Shown here piece after piece: positions 25,420 to 34,003 of a stretch of DNA of 64,000 nucleotides; within the stretch, counting starts at the first letter, position 1; every line of letters begins with the position of its first letter. Under the pieces are notes generated by a model, which saw nothing but the letters and a program-made list of their open reading frames with translations, did not search any database and was not told the origin of the DNA. This DNA is from Oscillospiraceae bacterium. GTDB lineage: Bacteria; Bacillota; Clostridia; Oscillospirales; CAG-272. Location of the stretch: contig SVRQ01000001.1 in NCBI GenBank assembly GCA_015064725.1, positions 62,001-126,000 of the forward strand. Direction: 5' to 3'. The position numbers and the translations under genes are program-made.

Positions 25420-26103
25420 TTATTGTATATAGTATTTATCAAAAGACAAGCTATTAACAAAATCAATAATATCGCTCTCGCTTACAGATGAACGCACCAC
25501 AGCGTAGTGGCTTTCATCCACAAAAAAACTCGCTGTCATTTTTTCTGTCAAAGTATCCGTCCGTCCTATATTTTTTATATAAACGTCAAAATTGCCCGAG
25601 TTTTTGGTCTGAGCCGATCTAATGTAATAATTATCCCATCCAAACCTGCTTTTGCTATAATCCAAAAAATTAGTTTTGGATGAATCTTCACTAAAAAGAT
25701 TCTGTGTATTTGCGATATAAACTACCACTTGAAACATTTTTTCATCACATTCAAAAAAATAATGTACGCCAATATCCTCATAAGCAGCTTCGGGATATAA
25801 TGCAACGTTATCTTCAATTCTTTTTGCTATAGTGCTATCAACTTGATAGAGAAAACCGTCATTTTTGAAGCTGTAAAACATATTTTCATATATGGATATG
25901 AATTTTTCATTCAATCCGGAACGATCATCAGCTCTTATAAAATCAACAGCTTCTTTCAAGGAATAAAATCTAATAGGTTGAGCAGTGACGCTCATAGGTT
26001 CACTCTGCGTTAACGTAGTCGTTTCGTAATTGAAGTCATCGTTACCGCAGGATGCGAGCAACAGCATTGATAAAGCAAGAATTATTGTTAAAATTTTTTT
26101 CAT
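25420..26103 (-). CDS. lipoprotein array member B
   Basis: A 227-aa predicted lipoprotein with signal peptide and lipobox LASC (Cys19). After a short polar linker comes a domain starting IRFYSLKEAVDFIRADD, a mixed alpha-beta region, and the end SESDIIDFVNSLSFDK. The layout recalls small clostridial lipoproteins of no known function. The start region, including AAGGAGGTACATATG, is shared with members A, C and D, but the mature part is not alike. No partner gene is evident outside the array. Confidence 0.75.
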   Translation of the reverse strand: MKKILTIILALSMLLLASCGNDDFNYETTTLTQSEPMSVTAQPIRFYSLKEAVDFIRADDRSGLNEKFISIYENMFYSFKNDGFLYQVDSTIAKRIEDNVALYPEAAYEDIGVHYFFECDEKMFQVVVYIANTQNLFSEDSSKTNFLDYSKSRFGWDNYYIRSAQTKNSGNFDVYIKNIGRTDTLTEKMTASFFVDESHYAVVRSSVSESDIIDFVNSLSFDKYYIQ

Positions 26104-26126
26104 ATGTACCTCCTTATGGGGGGATA

Positions 26127-26148
26127 GCAGAGGGCATATGCCCTCTGC
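26127..26148. repeat. intercistronic hairpin H3
   Basis: GCAGAGGGC / GCCCTCTGC arms around ATAT, between members B and C. The fully self-complementary 22 bp are the clearest copy. Confidence 0.85.
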
Positions 26149-26159
26149 TTTTGTGTGGG

Positions 26160-26885
26160 TTATTCCGTTACTGTTTCCAATGCCACTTCAAACTGTGCCA
26201 AAGCTTCACTTGCCGTATTGGGAGAGAGCAAACGGCTTATAAACGTATCCGTACCATCTACGGGGTAATCCGAAAGTACCGAGTTACCCGTTATTGTAAT
26301 AGTCACATTTTCATAAACCATTTTTATGGATAGAAGTTTTCCCGACGCATAAGTATATTTTACGTTATCAACAAATGTACAACAAGCTATTTCCGAAGTA
26401 ACCATTCTGAAATCGTCAATGTTTTCTGTAATCAATATATTTTCCGCTTCAGAAAAGCCCTCCTCGTTTAATTTAAATCTAATGTTTACGTTATAACCGT
26501 TTTCGTCCATTAAACTATACATATACGTACTGTTATCGCCCGAAATTACATTAGATAAGTATATAAAACTTTCAAATTCCCCCATATGCGAAATTTTATC
26601 GTAAGTTATGAAATCTTCGGGCAAACCCTTGTTTTCCGCACAAGTTTTCTTGTAAGTTTCATTATAAAAAGAGTAATTTTCGGGTAACTTGTTTTTATAG
26701 ATAAAATCTTCATATTCGTTATAGTCTTCTATTGTCAAACTTACAGTGTCGCCACAGTTAACAATAATTTCTTTTGTTTCTTTGGAATTTTGTAAACCGG
26801 TCAATTCATTTTTGGAATTTGAACAAGAAACAGTAAAACATAATACAGTCATAACTGTAATCAACAAAGAAAAAAATTTTTTCAT
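26160..26885 (-). CDS. lipoprotein array member C
   Basis: A 241-aa predicted lipoprotein: signal peptide, lipobox TVSC (Cys21), then a beta-rich region with several aromatic residues and two adjacent Cys (ACC near 168). The final GTDTFISRLLSPNTASEALAQFE is helical. I do not recognise a family. Codons are AT-rich. It is separated from B and D by the common hairpins and has the shared ribosome-binding region. Confidence 0.7.
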   Translation of the reverse strand: MKKFFSLLITVMTVLCFTVSCSNSKNELTGLQNSKETKEIIVNCGDTVSLTIEDYNEYEDFIYKNKLPENYSFYNETYKKTCAENKGLPEDFITYDKISHMGEFESFIYLSNVISGDNSTYMYSLMDENGYNVNIRFKLNEEGFSEAENILITENIDDFRMVTSEIACCTFVDNVKYTYASGKLLSIKMVYENVTITITGNSVLSDYPVDGTDTFISRLLSPNTASEALAQFEVALETVTE

Positions 26886-26906
26886 ATGCAGCCTCCTTTG
26901 AAGGTA

Positions 26907-26928
26907 GCAGAGGGCGTGCGCCCTCTGC
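26907..26928. repeat. intercistronic hairpin H4
   Basis: GCAGAGGGC / GCCCTCTGC arms around GTGC, between members C and D. Confidence 0.8.
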
Positions 26929-26939
26929 TTTTGTGTGGT

Positions 26940-27449
26940 TTACTCAGCTGAAGGTATCGGATATTGCCGCAACACTATTCTGGATATATCGGAATATCTT
27001 GTCAACTGTTCCAGCGCATCCGCAAACCGTTCAACATCAAGACCCTCGGTATATATCAAAAAGTGTGTGTATGTGTCCTGTTCTATATGTTTGTAAAATG
27101 AATAATTTAGCATATCCAAAAATCTTTCTTCTTCAATATGCCCGGGTATATACATACGGATGTTTCCAGGACTCTCAATCGCAATGTGACTATTGAGCAA
27201 TTCGATCAAATCTTCTCTGTTAACAGGAATTTTATCTCCTTTTTGTCCTAACGGCACTATTATCTTGCCATAATTGATTTCGCCAACAGTAACGGGAGCT
27301 TCTGTTGGCGCTTCTGTCGTTGCAGCAGTTTGTGTTGACGTTGATTCAGCCGTGGTAGTAGAATTAGACGTTGTATCTGATATGTTACCGCAAGAAACAG
27401 TCAATAACAAAATAGATAGAACAATGCCTATGCAATATAATTTTTTCAT
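26940..27449 (-). CDS. lipoprotein array member D
   Basis: A 169-aa predicted lipoprotein: signal peptide, lipobox TVSC (Cys20), an extended Ser/Thr linker to about residue 55, and a small alpha-beta domain. Its end, LEQLTRYSDISRIVLRQYPIP, resembles that of member A in spacing and residues, so A and D are probably paralogues. It shares the leader and hairpin framework of the array. Function unknown; surface exposure is inferred from the lipobox. Confidence 0.72.
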   Translation of the reverse strand: MKKLYCIGIVLSILLLTVSCGNISDTTSNSTTTAESTSTQTAATTEAPTEAPVTVGEINYGKIIVPLGQKGDKIPVNREDLIELLNSHIAIESPGNIRMYIPGHIEEERFLDMLNYSFYKHIEQDTYTHFLIYTEGLDVERFADALEQLTRYSDISRIVLRQYPIPSAE

Positions 27450-27469
27450 ATGTACCTCCTTTGGGTGTA

Positions 27470-27491
27470 GCAGAGGGCTTGCGCCCTCTGC
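27470..27491. repeat. intercistronic hairpin H5
   Basis: GCAGAGGGC / GCCCTCTGC arms around TTGC, between members D and E. Confidence 0.8.
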
Positions 27492-27506
27492 TTTTGTGTG
27501 GTGTGG

Positions 27507-28409
27507 TTATTCTTCGCTTTTCTTTCTATCTTTTTTAGTGCGAATTATCGCATATATCACAGCGGCAAGGAGTATCAAGATCACCCACAAAGAGGGGCTG
27601 TCTTTAAGCATTTCAAGCAAAACCCGCGACAGCGGAACACCCGAGGGGGCATTATCTTCAATATACGCTTTGCGTTTTACAGCGTAATCCTCTGCGGAAT
27701 ACCAAGTTTCTTCAAAACTTTCGCTGTATTCGTAAAAAATATTATTAAAGTCATACACACCGTAAACGCCGTCTTTTTCTGTAAGCAGAACGGGAGCGGC
27801 GTGATGATAGACGTTATCGCTTACCAAAATGCAATCATCCCAGCCGTGCTTTTCCGTAAGGAACAATATCTTATCGTAAAGACGCATATGCTCTTTATTT
27901 AAGAAAGACTCGTTCGGCTCGGTAATGCTCCAGCGCGTATAGCGAAATTCTTTATCCCTCGAATCGTAATAAAGAGAGGCTTCCGCTACAACCCTCTGCT
28001 CGCCGTCAACATCCGCAAAAACGGGAATGTATATATACTCCAATCCGTTAAAAAGAGCACCATCATATCCGTTTTCATCAAGGCAAAGAAGACCGTCGAG
28101 GAAATCCTCCGCCGCCCAATATCCTATGTAATATCTGTCGGGGTAAACTCTGATGTTTTTGTAAACATCGCCATATCCGCCGCGCTCAACATCATCCTCA
28201 TAAGATTTTGCTATATCGTATGTGAAAATAGCCTCTTCCACAAGGCTCTGCACGTCATGAACCTTTCCGCCGACGTATATCTCCTTTGCAGAAACGGAAT
28301 ATTCAACGGATGGAGGAGCTTCGGAATCGGAATTTGAACACGCCGCGCACAAGATCGCAATTATCAGCGCAAAAAAAGCGCAAGCAATTTTTTTGAAAAT
28401 TTTATTCAT
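27507..28409 (-). CDS. lipoprotein array member E, C-terminal membrane segment
   Basis: A predicted lipoprotein of 300 aa when started at the ATG 28409, which has AAAGGAGG before it; the open frame runs 28 codons further upstream but without a fitting site. Signal peptide and lipobox CAAC (Cys24) are followed by about 230 residues of extracellular sequence, and a second hydrophobic stretch LWVILILLAAVIYAII near the C-terminus ends in a Lys-rich tail. Both ends would thus be in the membrane. GC content is closer to housekeeping genes. It is first in the array and bears a partial hairpin copy upstream. Confidence 0.75.
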   Translation of the reverse strand: MNKIFKKIACAFFALIIAILCAACSNSDSEAPPSVEYSVSAKEIYVGGKVHDVQSLVEEAIFTYDIAKSYEDDVERGGYGDVYKNIRVYPDRYYIGYWAAEDFLDGLLCLDENGYDGALFNGLEYIYIPVFADVDGEQRVVAEASLYYDSRDKEFRYTRWSITEPNESFLNKEHMRLYDKILFLTEKHGWDDCILVSDNVYHHAAPVLLTEKDGVYGVYDFNNIFYEYSESFEETWYSAEDYAVKRKAYIEDNAPSGVPLSRVLLEMLKDSPSLWVILILLAAVIYAIIRTKKDRKKSEE

Positions 28410-28431
28410 TGTCACAGCCTCCTTTGAGGGG

Positions 28432-28447
28432 AGCAGAGGGCAGACCG
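28432..28447. repeat. partial array hairpin upstream of member E
   Basis: GCAGAGGGCAGACCGCC has the left arm of the array hairpin and only a rudimentary right arm. It marks the upstream border of the array. Confidence 0.5.
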
Positions 28448-28653
28448 CCGTCAACAATAAACTAAAAATTTTGTTGAACTTCTTACACCTCATAAGAAAT
28501 TCCTCCTGTAATATAAATATTTTACCACACTATCGCATTTTTTGCAATAGTGCGATAATTTCAAAGTAAAACGGGATGTCGTGCCGCCCTCTTGACAAAA
28601 CGCGCAAAATAAAGCATAATATTTTATCATAGAGCAAGAAACGAGGCGGTTTT

Positions 28654-29562
28654 TTGAACAAAACTTCATATATATCCTCTTTCGGCAAAACGGAAAACGG
28701 CACGGATTTTGTCACGCTTTCGGGCGTACCGTATTTTTCCGCGGCGCAGACATTTGACTGCGGTCAATGCTTCCGCTTTGACGTTACGGAAGACGGCGTT
28801 TCGGGGGTTGCCTTCGGAAAGCTTATAAAAATAGAGCAGGACGGCGAAAACGTGACGATCATCGGCATTTCCGCGGACGAATACGAAGAAAAATTCGCCG
28901 CATACCTCGGACTTGACGAGGATTACGGCGAAATAAGAGATGACATCGGCGCACATTTCGGTGTGTACGGGGACGTTATATATAAAGCGATGGAATGCGC
29001 GAACGGCATCCGCATTCTGCGCCAGGACCCATGGGAAGCGCTTGCATCTTTCATCATTTCCCAGAACAACAACATTCCGCGCATAAAAAAGATAATAGAA
29101 AATATGTCCGCAGGACTTGGAGAGCCTTTCGTCGGATTTGACGGCGCAACTTATTACTCCTTCCCCACGGCGCGCGCCGTGCTGGACGCAGGCGCAGAGG
29201 GGCTTGCCCCTTTCAAAATGGGCTTTCGCGCGCGTTATCTTTTGGATGCGGCACAAAAATACCTTTCGGGCGAGGTGGATTTTTGCAAAGTTTTCACCGC
29301 CGCACCCGAGGAAGCCGAAACCGCACTTCTATCCATCTGCGGCGTGGGCAAAAAGGTTGCCGCCTGCACGCTTCTTTTCGGCTTTCACAAGCTGGAGTTT
29401 TTCCCCGTTGACGTTTGGATAAAGCGCGTGCTGGAAAAATATTATCCGGGCGGCATAGACCTCTGTGCGCTCGGTGCATATGCCGGCGTAGCACAGCAAT
29501 ATTTATTTTACTATGAACGATACATAGCCGCAAAAAGCGGCGGAGAGGAAGATAAAAAATGA
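28654..29562 (+). CDS. ogg: 8-oxoguanine DNA glycosylase (OGG1-like)
   Basis: A 302-aa HhH-GPD glycosylase that removes oxidised guanine. The N-terminal FDCGQCFRFD is the OGG1-type start, ISQNNNIPRIKKIIENM is the DNA-binding helix region, ICGVGKKVAACTLLFGF is the helix-hairpin-helix with the catalytic Lys (second K), and FFPVDVWIKRVL carries the catalytic Asp. The start is a TTG at 28654 with GAGGCGG before it. The protein is of the eukaryote-like OGG1 type seen in many clostridia. It overlaps the next gene by four bases. Confidence 0.9.
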   Translation: MNKTSYISSFGKTENGTDFVTLSGVPYFSAAQTFDCGQCFRFDVTEDGVSGVAFGKLIKIEQDGENVTIIGISADEYEEKFAAYLGLDEDYGEIRDDIGAHFGVYGDVIYKAMECANGIRILRQDPWEALASFIISQNNNIPRIKKIIENMSAGLGEPFVGFDGATYYSFPTARAVLDAGAEGLAPFKMGFRARYLLDAAQKYLSGEVDFCKVFTAAPEEAETALLSICGVGKKVAACTLLFGFHKLEFFPVDVWIKRVLEKYYPGGIDLCALGAYAGVAQQYLFYYERYIAAKSGGEEDKK

Positions 29563-30209
29563 TCCTTAGACCCAAGGAAACAACGATCGCATACCGTTGC
29601 CCCGCCTGCGGCAAATCCGTCATCAGTGTGACAGGCGTTTTCGCCCTTTCGGGTGACCTCATCAAGCTCAAATGCGACTGCGGTGCAAGCGAGCTTACAA
29701 TTAAAAACGAGGATGCGAACAAGGTACGCATAACGGTCCCCTGCCTTTTCTGCGCGCGTCCGCACGCCTACGTCGTGTCCAAAGACGTCCTCCTTGGCAG
29801 AGAGTGCTTTGCTTTCTCCTGCAAATATGCAGGGGCGGACGTATGCTTCTCCGGCACGAAAGGCGCCGTACTCAAAGCGCTTGAGGACTCCAACGCGGAG
29901 ATAGCTTCCCTCATCGACGATACGGAGCTTGCCCACATCTACGAGGGCAACGAAACGGAAAACGAGCACCTCTATAACGACGAGCACGTGCGTGATATGA
30001 TACTTTTCGTACTCGGCGACCTTTGCGAGGAAAAAAAGATAGAGTGCGACTGCGGTATGGGAGAGGGCGATTTCCTCGTTGAAAACGACATCGGAACGGT
30101 TCGCATCTCCTGCAAAAAATGCGGCTGCGAGCGCACGTTCTTCTGCCGCGAATGTATGGAAACGCGCCTGCTCCTCGACGCGGCACAGATAAAGCTTATA
30201 AAAGAGTAA
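29559..30209 (+). CDS. zinc-ribbon protein translationally coupled to ogg
   Basis: A 216-aa cytoplasmic protein with several Cys-pairs: CPACG (14-18), CDCG (39-42), CLFCARPH near 62, CDCG near 167 and CKKCGCE plus CREC close to the end. These look like three zinc-ribbon or knuckle units. The start ATGA overlaps the ogg stop, so translation is coupled. I recognise no named family. DNA or RNA binding and some link with repair are plausible from context only. Confidence 0.7.
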   Translation: MILRPKETTIAYRCPACGKSVISVTGVFALSGDLIKLKCDCGASELTIKNEDANKVRITVPCLFCARPHAYVVSKDVLLGRECFAFSCKYAGADVCFSGTKGAVLKALEDSNAEIASLIDDTELAHIYEGNETENEHLYNDEHVRDMILFVLGDLCEEKKIECDCGMGEGDFLVENDIGTVRISCKKCGCERTFFCRECMETRLLLDAAQIKLIKE

Positions 30210-30218
30210 AAGAATTTG

Positions 30219-30259
30219 CAAAAAGGACGAAGAATTGTAAAAATTCCTCGTCCTTTTTT
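30219..30259. terminator. bidirectional terminator
   Basis: AAAAGGACGA / TCGTCCTTTT with inner GAATT / AATTC forms a long hairpin with T tract on both strands, between the convergent zinc-ribbon and LRR genes. Confidence 0.8.
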
Positions 30260-30278
30260 GCGTTATAAAATCAATATA

Positions 30279-31262
30279 TCAATTTGTTTGTGCTTTCGTT
30301 AAATTGCCATCAATGCAGTACACAGTATATTCTCCCGTATTTGCGTCCCAATCACTGTCCTTTTGTATAGCTACCCATTCCTCTTTTGTACCATCGAAAT
30401 TGATAGCCGAAAGAGCTGTACATCCGCTGAATGTACCCGAATATATCTTCCTTAAGCTTTTAGGCATATCAACACTTACAAGGCTTTCGCACCCGTGAAA
30501 AGCATAACTTCCAATACTTATAACTCCGTAAGGTATCTCTATTTTTTCAAGATTTACACAATATTCAAATGCACGATTCATCATAAGAGACAAGCCTTCG
30601 GGAATAAATACTCTTTCAAGACTATCACAATGTTGAAACGCCATCGCCCCTATTTTTCTGGCACCTGACGGAATAATTACGCTTTCAAGCTTTGTGCATT
30701 TTAAAAATGCGGAATTACCTATGCTTATTACGCCCTCGGGAATAACAACGCAGGTTATGGTATCGCAATTTTTGAAAGCTCCGTTATTTATTCCCGTTAC
30801 GGGCAGACCGTAATAATAGCGCGGGATAATTATTTTCGAATCCGTGCACCTTCCGATGCCGTCAGCAGAATAGCCCTCATTGTTATATATGTATATCAAG
30901 CCCGCGGAGTCGGGATACAGAGTTTTTGTCTCCAGTACTTCTCCACAGAATTCGCACAGCTGATGAAGCACTCCTTTTTCCGTTTCGGCGGCTCCCTCCG
31001 CAGCTACCCAATCCCCCTCCTTGTGTCCCGTAGCCTCGATTGGAAAAAGCTCAAATTCACCGCATTCGCAAGCAACAGACCGATATCCGTCCTCCATACA
31101 GGTCGGAAAACGTGTCAACCATTCTTTCCATTCGTGCGTATGGGCTTCCGCCGTATTCGCCGTTGTACTGCCCACAGCATCCTCCGCGCAAGAGGAAAGC
31201 ATCATCGCGCAAGCGATGAAAAGAGAGCAAGATAAAATTATATTTTTGAGTATATTTTTCAC
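30279..31262 (-). CDS. BspA-type leucine-rich-repeat lipoprotein
   Basis: A 327-aa surface protein. The GTG at 31262 is chosen because AAGGAGG lies eight bases upstream; the open frame starts 15 codons earlier at 31307. Signal peptide and lipobox LSSC are followed by a Cys-rich segment (CACECGEFELFPIEATGHKE and LHQLCEFCGEVL), then five BspA-like repeats of about 23 residues with the pattern IGNSAFLKCTKLESVIIPSG, from about 170 to the end. Such proteins bind host or bacterial surfaces. The closing WVAIQKDSDWDANTGEYTVY is the usual end of clostridial LRR_5 proteins. Confidence 0.87.
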   Translation of the reverse strand: MKNILKNIILSCSLFIACAMMLSSCAEDAVGSTTANTAEAHTHEWKEWLTRFPTCMEDGYRSVACECGEFELFPIEATGHKEGDWVAAEGAAETEKGVLHQLCEFCGEVLETKTLYPDSAGLIYIYNNEGYSADGIGRCTDSKIIIPRYYYGLPVTGINNGAFKNCDTITCVVIPEGVISIGNSAFLKCTKLESVIIPSGARKIGAMAFQHCDSLERVFIPEGLSLMMNRAFEYCVNLEKIEIPYGVISIGSYAFHGCESLVSVDMPKSLRKIYSGTFSGCTALSAINFDGTKEEWVAIQKDSDWDANTGEYTVYCIDGNLTKAQTN

Positions 31263-31318
31263 GGCAAAATCCTCCTTGTAAAAGTTCGGTAAAAATATTT
31301 TTATCACAAGATTTTGGC

Positions 31319-31642
31319 TTATTCTGTTTCAAATTGCTCGATCAGCCAAGGAATATCGTTCGTTAAAGTTGCATATACCACTCCAAGGTCAACATTACCG
31401 TAATCGTGAACTATACGATTTCGCAAGCCCGAAATATCCGTCCAAGGAATTTCATCGTGCTCCATTTTATAGGCATCGCTAAGTTTCTTTGAGGTTTCCT
31501 GTATCTGTATCAAGCGGAACAACATAGAGTCCAAAAGAACCTCTTCTGCCTCAAGGGCTTGACGTGACACACCCTCCATATGATTTACAATAAACCGAAG
31601 ATCGGTCAAAATTTTTTGAATATAATAGTTGTCATTTTTCAT
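31319..31642 (-). CDS. HepT-like HEPN toxin (DUF86)
   Basis: A 107-aa all-helical HEPN protein of the HepT type. The catalytic RNase motif RX4HXY is present at residues 74-81 (RNRIVHDY). HepT toxins cut RNA and are neutralised by a partner nucleotidyltransferase that modifies the Tyr of the motif. It overlaps the upstream nucleotidyltransferase gene by 11 bp, the usual arrangement. Family and catalytic residues are clear, and toxicity is inferred. Confidence 0.88.
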   Translation of the reverse strand: MKNDNYYIQKILTDLRFIVNHMEGVSRQALEAEEVLLDSMLFRLIQIQETSKKLSDAYKMEHDEIPWTDISGLRNRIVHDYGNVDLGVVYATLTNDIPWLIEQFETE

Positions 31643-32108
31643 ATACCTTGATACCGTCCTTTAAAATTTCGTCAAGCAATTCGCGGTTGCCAAGAAGCTG
31701 GTTCAGATCCAAAAGATCAACCTTTTTACACAACCTATTTCGCAGACGTTCGGCAATTCCGTAAAAACGCAGACCCGTAACGCCCGTAGATACCAAAAGA
31801 TCAACGTCGCTTTGTTCCGTCGGATTCCCCTTGGCATATGAACCAAAAAGAATGCAATATTCTATCTCATATTCTTTAAATACATCTTTGCACGCAGCTC
31901 GAATATCTTCTATAGAGAGAAGTCCGTGTTCTTCATCAACTGCAACGTATTTTTCAAGCTCCTCCATCATAAAACGATATTTCAAAGTATCGACTTTACT
32001 TTCATCGTTCTCATATTCTTTATAAGAACGCAAAGAAACCCCTAAAATTTTACACGCCTGCTGCTGTGTTAATTTTTTGGATATACGCAAAGCTTTTAAT
32101 GCGGACAT
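31632..32108 (-). CDS. HTH-nucleotidyltransferase antitoxin (MntA-like)
   Basis: A 158-aa fusion: residues 1-50 form an XRE-type HTH (KLTQQQACKILGVSLRSYKE), residues 65-158 an MNT nucleotidyltransferase with LFGSYAKG (Gly89-Ser90) and SDVDLLV (Asp101, Asp103), the GSX10DXD signature. MntA-type antitoxins add AMP to HepT. Most MntA proteins lack an HTH, so the same polypeptide would neutralise the toxin and repress the operon. Strong inverted repeats that could serve as operators lie directly upstream. Confidence 0.87.
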   Translation of the reverse strand: MSALKALRISKKLTQQQACKILGVSLRSYKEYENDESKVDTLKYRFMMEELEKYVAVDEEHGLLSIEDIRAACKDVFKEYEIEYCILFGSYAKGNPTEQSDVDLLVSTGVTGLRFYGIAERLRNRLCKKVDLLDLNQLLGNRELLDEILKDGIKVYEK

Positions 32109-32130
32109 ACAATCATCTCCTTCCGCTTAT

Positions 32131-32214
32131 ATCATAACACATTTTGCACTTTCTCGTCAACACAAAAGTGCAAAATGTGCACTTTTCTTTTTTGCTAAGG
32201 TGCAAATCTTGCAC
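32131..32214 (-). promoter_or_regulatory. promoter and TGCAC operator array of the TA pair
   Basis: The minus strand has TTGACG (32160-32155), an 18-base spacer and TATGAT (32136-32131). A 14-bp inverted repeat ACATTTTGCACTTT (32139-32152) / AAAGTGCAAAATGT (32165-32178) flanks the -35 box, one arm filling the spacer. A further palindrome GTGCAA-ATC-TTGCAC lies at 32200-32214. It is most likely bound by the HTH of the antitoxin. Confidence 0.75.
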
Positions 32215-32252
32215 TTTTTTACATTTAATATTGCCAAGCATACCCACACAAA

Positions 32253-32283
32253 AGAAAAAACGCCGTTTACGACGTTTTTTCTT
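32253..32283. terminator. terminator after htrA
   Basis: AAAAAACG...CGTTTTTT hairpin with inner CGT/ACG pairing at 32255-32280, about 50 bp after the htrA stop codon. Confidence 0.7.
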
Positions 32284-32332
32284 TGCCTTTCGGCAACTAT
32301 ATTATGGAGAAATGGAAAAACCTGTAGACATT

Positions 32333-33721
32333 TTAAGCGTTGGGATTAAACTCCACAAACGTAAGGCTTACCGTAAGCTCTTCGCAGTTGCGAAGGTAGA
32401 AATTGAGGTTTGAGGTCTTGCCAGCATTCTCGTTGGGGCGGTAAACCGTAAACTCTACAGTGTCACCGATGGAGTATGCCGTAAGCATCTTTTTGAGCGT
32501 GCTGAATGAATCGACCGTCTGTCCGTTGATGGCATAGATTATATCGCCCGCTTTAAGACCGGCGAGCTGTGCGCTGCCGCCCTCCGTAACGGCGGAGATC
32601 ACGTTCACACCGCTGTACTTATATCCGCCGAGCTCGATATAATTCTGAACCTGAACGCCAAGACGCGCAACGCCCGTAACGTAGCCGTATTCACGAAGAT
32701 CGTTTACGCAGCGCAGCACCGTGGACATAGGGATGGCAAAGCCGATATTGTCTATGGAAGCACCAGCAGAGGTAGTTCCGGAAAGCTTCGCGTTGACGAT
32801 GCCGACAAGCTGACCCGCCGTGTTGAAAAGACCGCCGCCGGAGTTACCGTTGTTTACAGCCGCGTCTATCTGAACGAGCGTCATAGTTTCATATGTGTTG
32901 GAGAAAGTGACCTCTCTTTCGGGTGCGCTGACGTAGCCGCTTGTAAGAGTGAAGCCATTGCCAAGCGCATTGCCCACAACGATTATCTGCTCGCCGTAGT
33001 TAAGTCCGTCCTCGCAAATTTCAACGGAGGTGCAATCGTCCTTTTCTATCTTGATAACGGAAACGTCAAGGCTTTCGTCGCCGTAGATATATTTTGCGGG
33101 AAGCTCCTCGCCGGAAAAGAGCGTTACCGTCACGCTCTGTGCATCCGCGCCGACAACGTGATAATTCGTGATGATATAGCCGTCCTTGGTGTATATAACG
33201 CCGGAGCCGGAGCCCGTGCCCGTGCTTGTCGTTACCTTGATAAGAACGCTTGCGTTAAGGCATTTTTCCGCAACGGATTCTATCTTTCCCTCCGTTGCAG
33301 AGGAAACCTCGCCCGTGATACCGGGGGCTGTGGCTGTTGTTGCCGCTGTTGTTTGCTTCTGTTCCGTTGTTGCTTCCGTTTGTTCCGTACCCGTATCGGA
33401 GCCGCTTGTAGCAGCCGCGTCCGTTGTGGTCGTTTGTGCGCCGTAGCCGCCGAGCGCGATCTTGCCGCCGCCCATCGTATATCCTATAAGCAGCGTTCCT
33501 ATTATCACTACCGCGCAAAGCAGCAGCGCGGGGATAAGTCCGCCTTTTTTATTCTTGTTTCCGCCGTTCGACGGTCCGTAGGGGTTATTGTAAGAGCCCA
33601 TTCCGCCGTTTTCGGTATAATTATAACCTGTGTCGCCATTTCCGCCTTTTGCGCCGCCGTCATTGCCGCCGACGTTTTCTTCCGGCGTTTCGTTTTTGTT
33701 TTCTTCATCAAAAGACCACAT
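32333..33721 (-). CDS. HtrA/DegP-type serine protease with PDZ domain
   Basis: A 462-aa membrane-anchored quality-control protease. Residues 1-60 are an Asn/Gly-rich cytoplasmic tail, followed by one membrane helix (LIPALLLCAVVIIGTLLIGY) and a long Thr-rich spacer. The trypsin-like domain has His in IITNYHVVG, Asp in ESLDVSVIKI and Ser in NNGNSGGGLF. One PDZ domain starts near 365 (LGVQVQNYIELGG; GLKAGDIIYAINGQ). Layout is that of the clostridial single-PDZ HtrA. A TATAAT at about 33769-33764 with poor -35 lies upstream. Confidence 0.93.
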   Translation of the reverse strand: MWSFDEENKNETPEENVGGNDGGAKGGNGDTGYNYTENGGMGSYNNPYGPSNGGNKNKKGGLIPALLLCAVVIIGTLLIGYTMGGGKIALGGYGAQTTTTDAAATSGSDTGTEQTEATTEQKQTTAATTATAPGITGEVSSATEGKIESVAEKCLNASVLIKVTTSTGTGSGSGVIYTKDGYIITNYHVVGADAQSVTVTLFSGEELPAKYIYGDESLDVSVIKIEKDDCTSVEICEDGLNYGEQIIVVGNALGNGFTLTSGYVSAPEREVTFSNTYETMTLVQIDAAVNNGNSGGGLFNTAGQLVGIVNAKLSGTTSAGASIDNIGFAIPMSTVLRCVNDLREYGYVTGVARLGVQVQNYIELGGYKYSGVNVISAVTEGGSAQLAGLKAGDIIYAINGQTVDSFSTLKKMLTAYSIGDTVEFTVYRPNENAGKTSNLNFYLRNCEELTVSLTFVEFNPNA

Positions 33722-34003
33722 AGAATATATCTCCTTAATTGTTTATTTTTCTACACTGTTCACATTATACCGTCATTTTGTTACAAATGTGTGAATTCAA
33801 AGTTTATTTCGTGTAAACATATCCATAAATATCAGTAAGAATTTTTCCCTAAGTGCAAACAAACGATTTTATTTATAAACCTTATGAATTCATAGTTTCC
33901 CTTGAATCAGACAAAAAAATGAAGTATAATATAACCAAGGACGCATTTTTGCGCGTTACGTAACTATTATATACTTTATTTTAAAAAAATAAAAGGGGAT
34001 TTT

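Noticed and set aside
24744-27491. CRISPR array
   Set aside because: The repeated 22-bp hairpins are spaced by whole genes of 500-750 bp, not by short spacers, and no cas gene is present.
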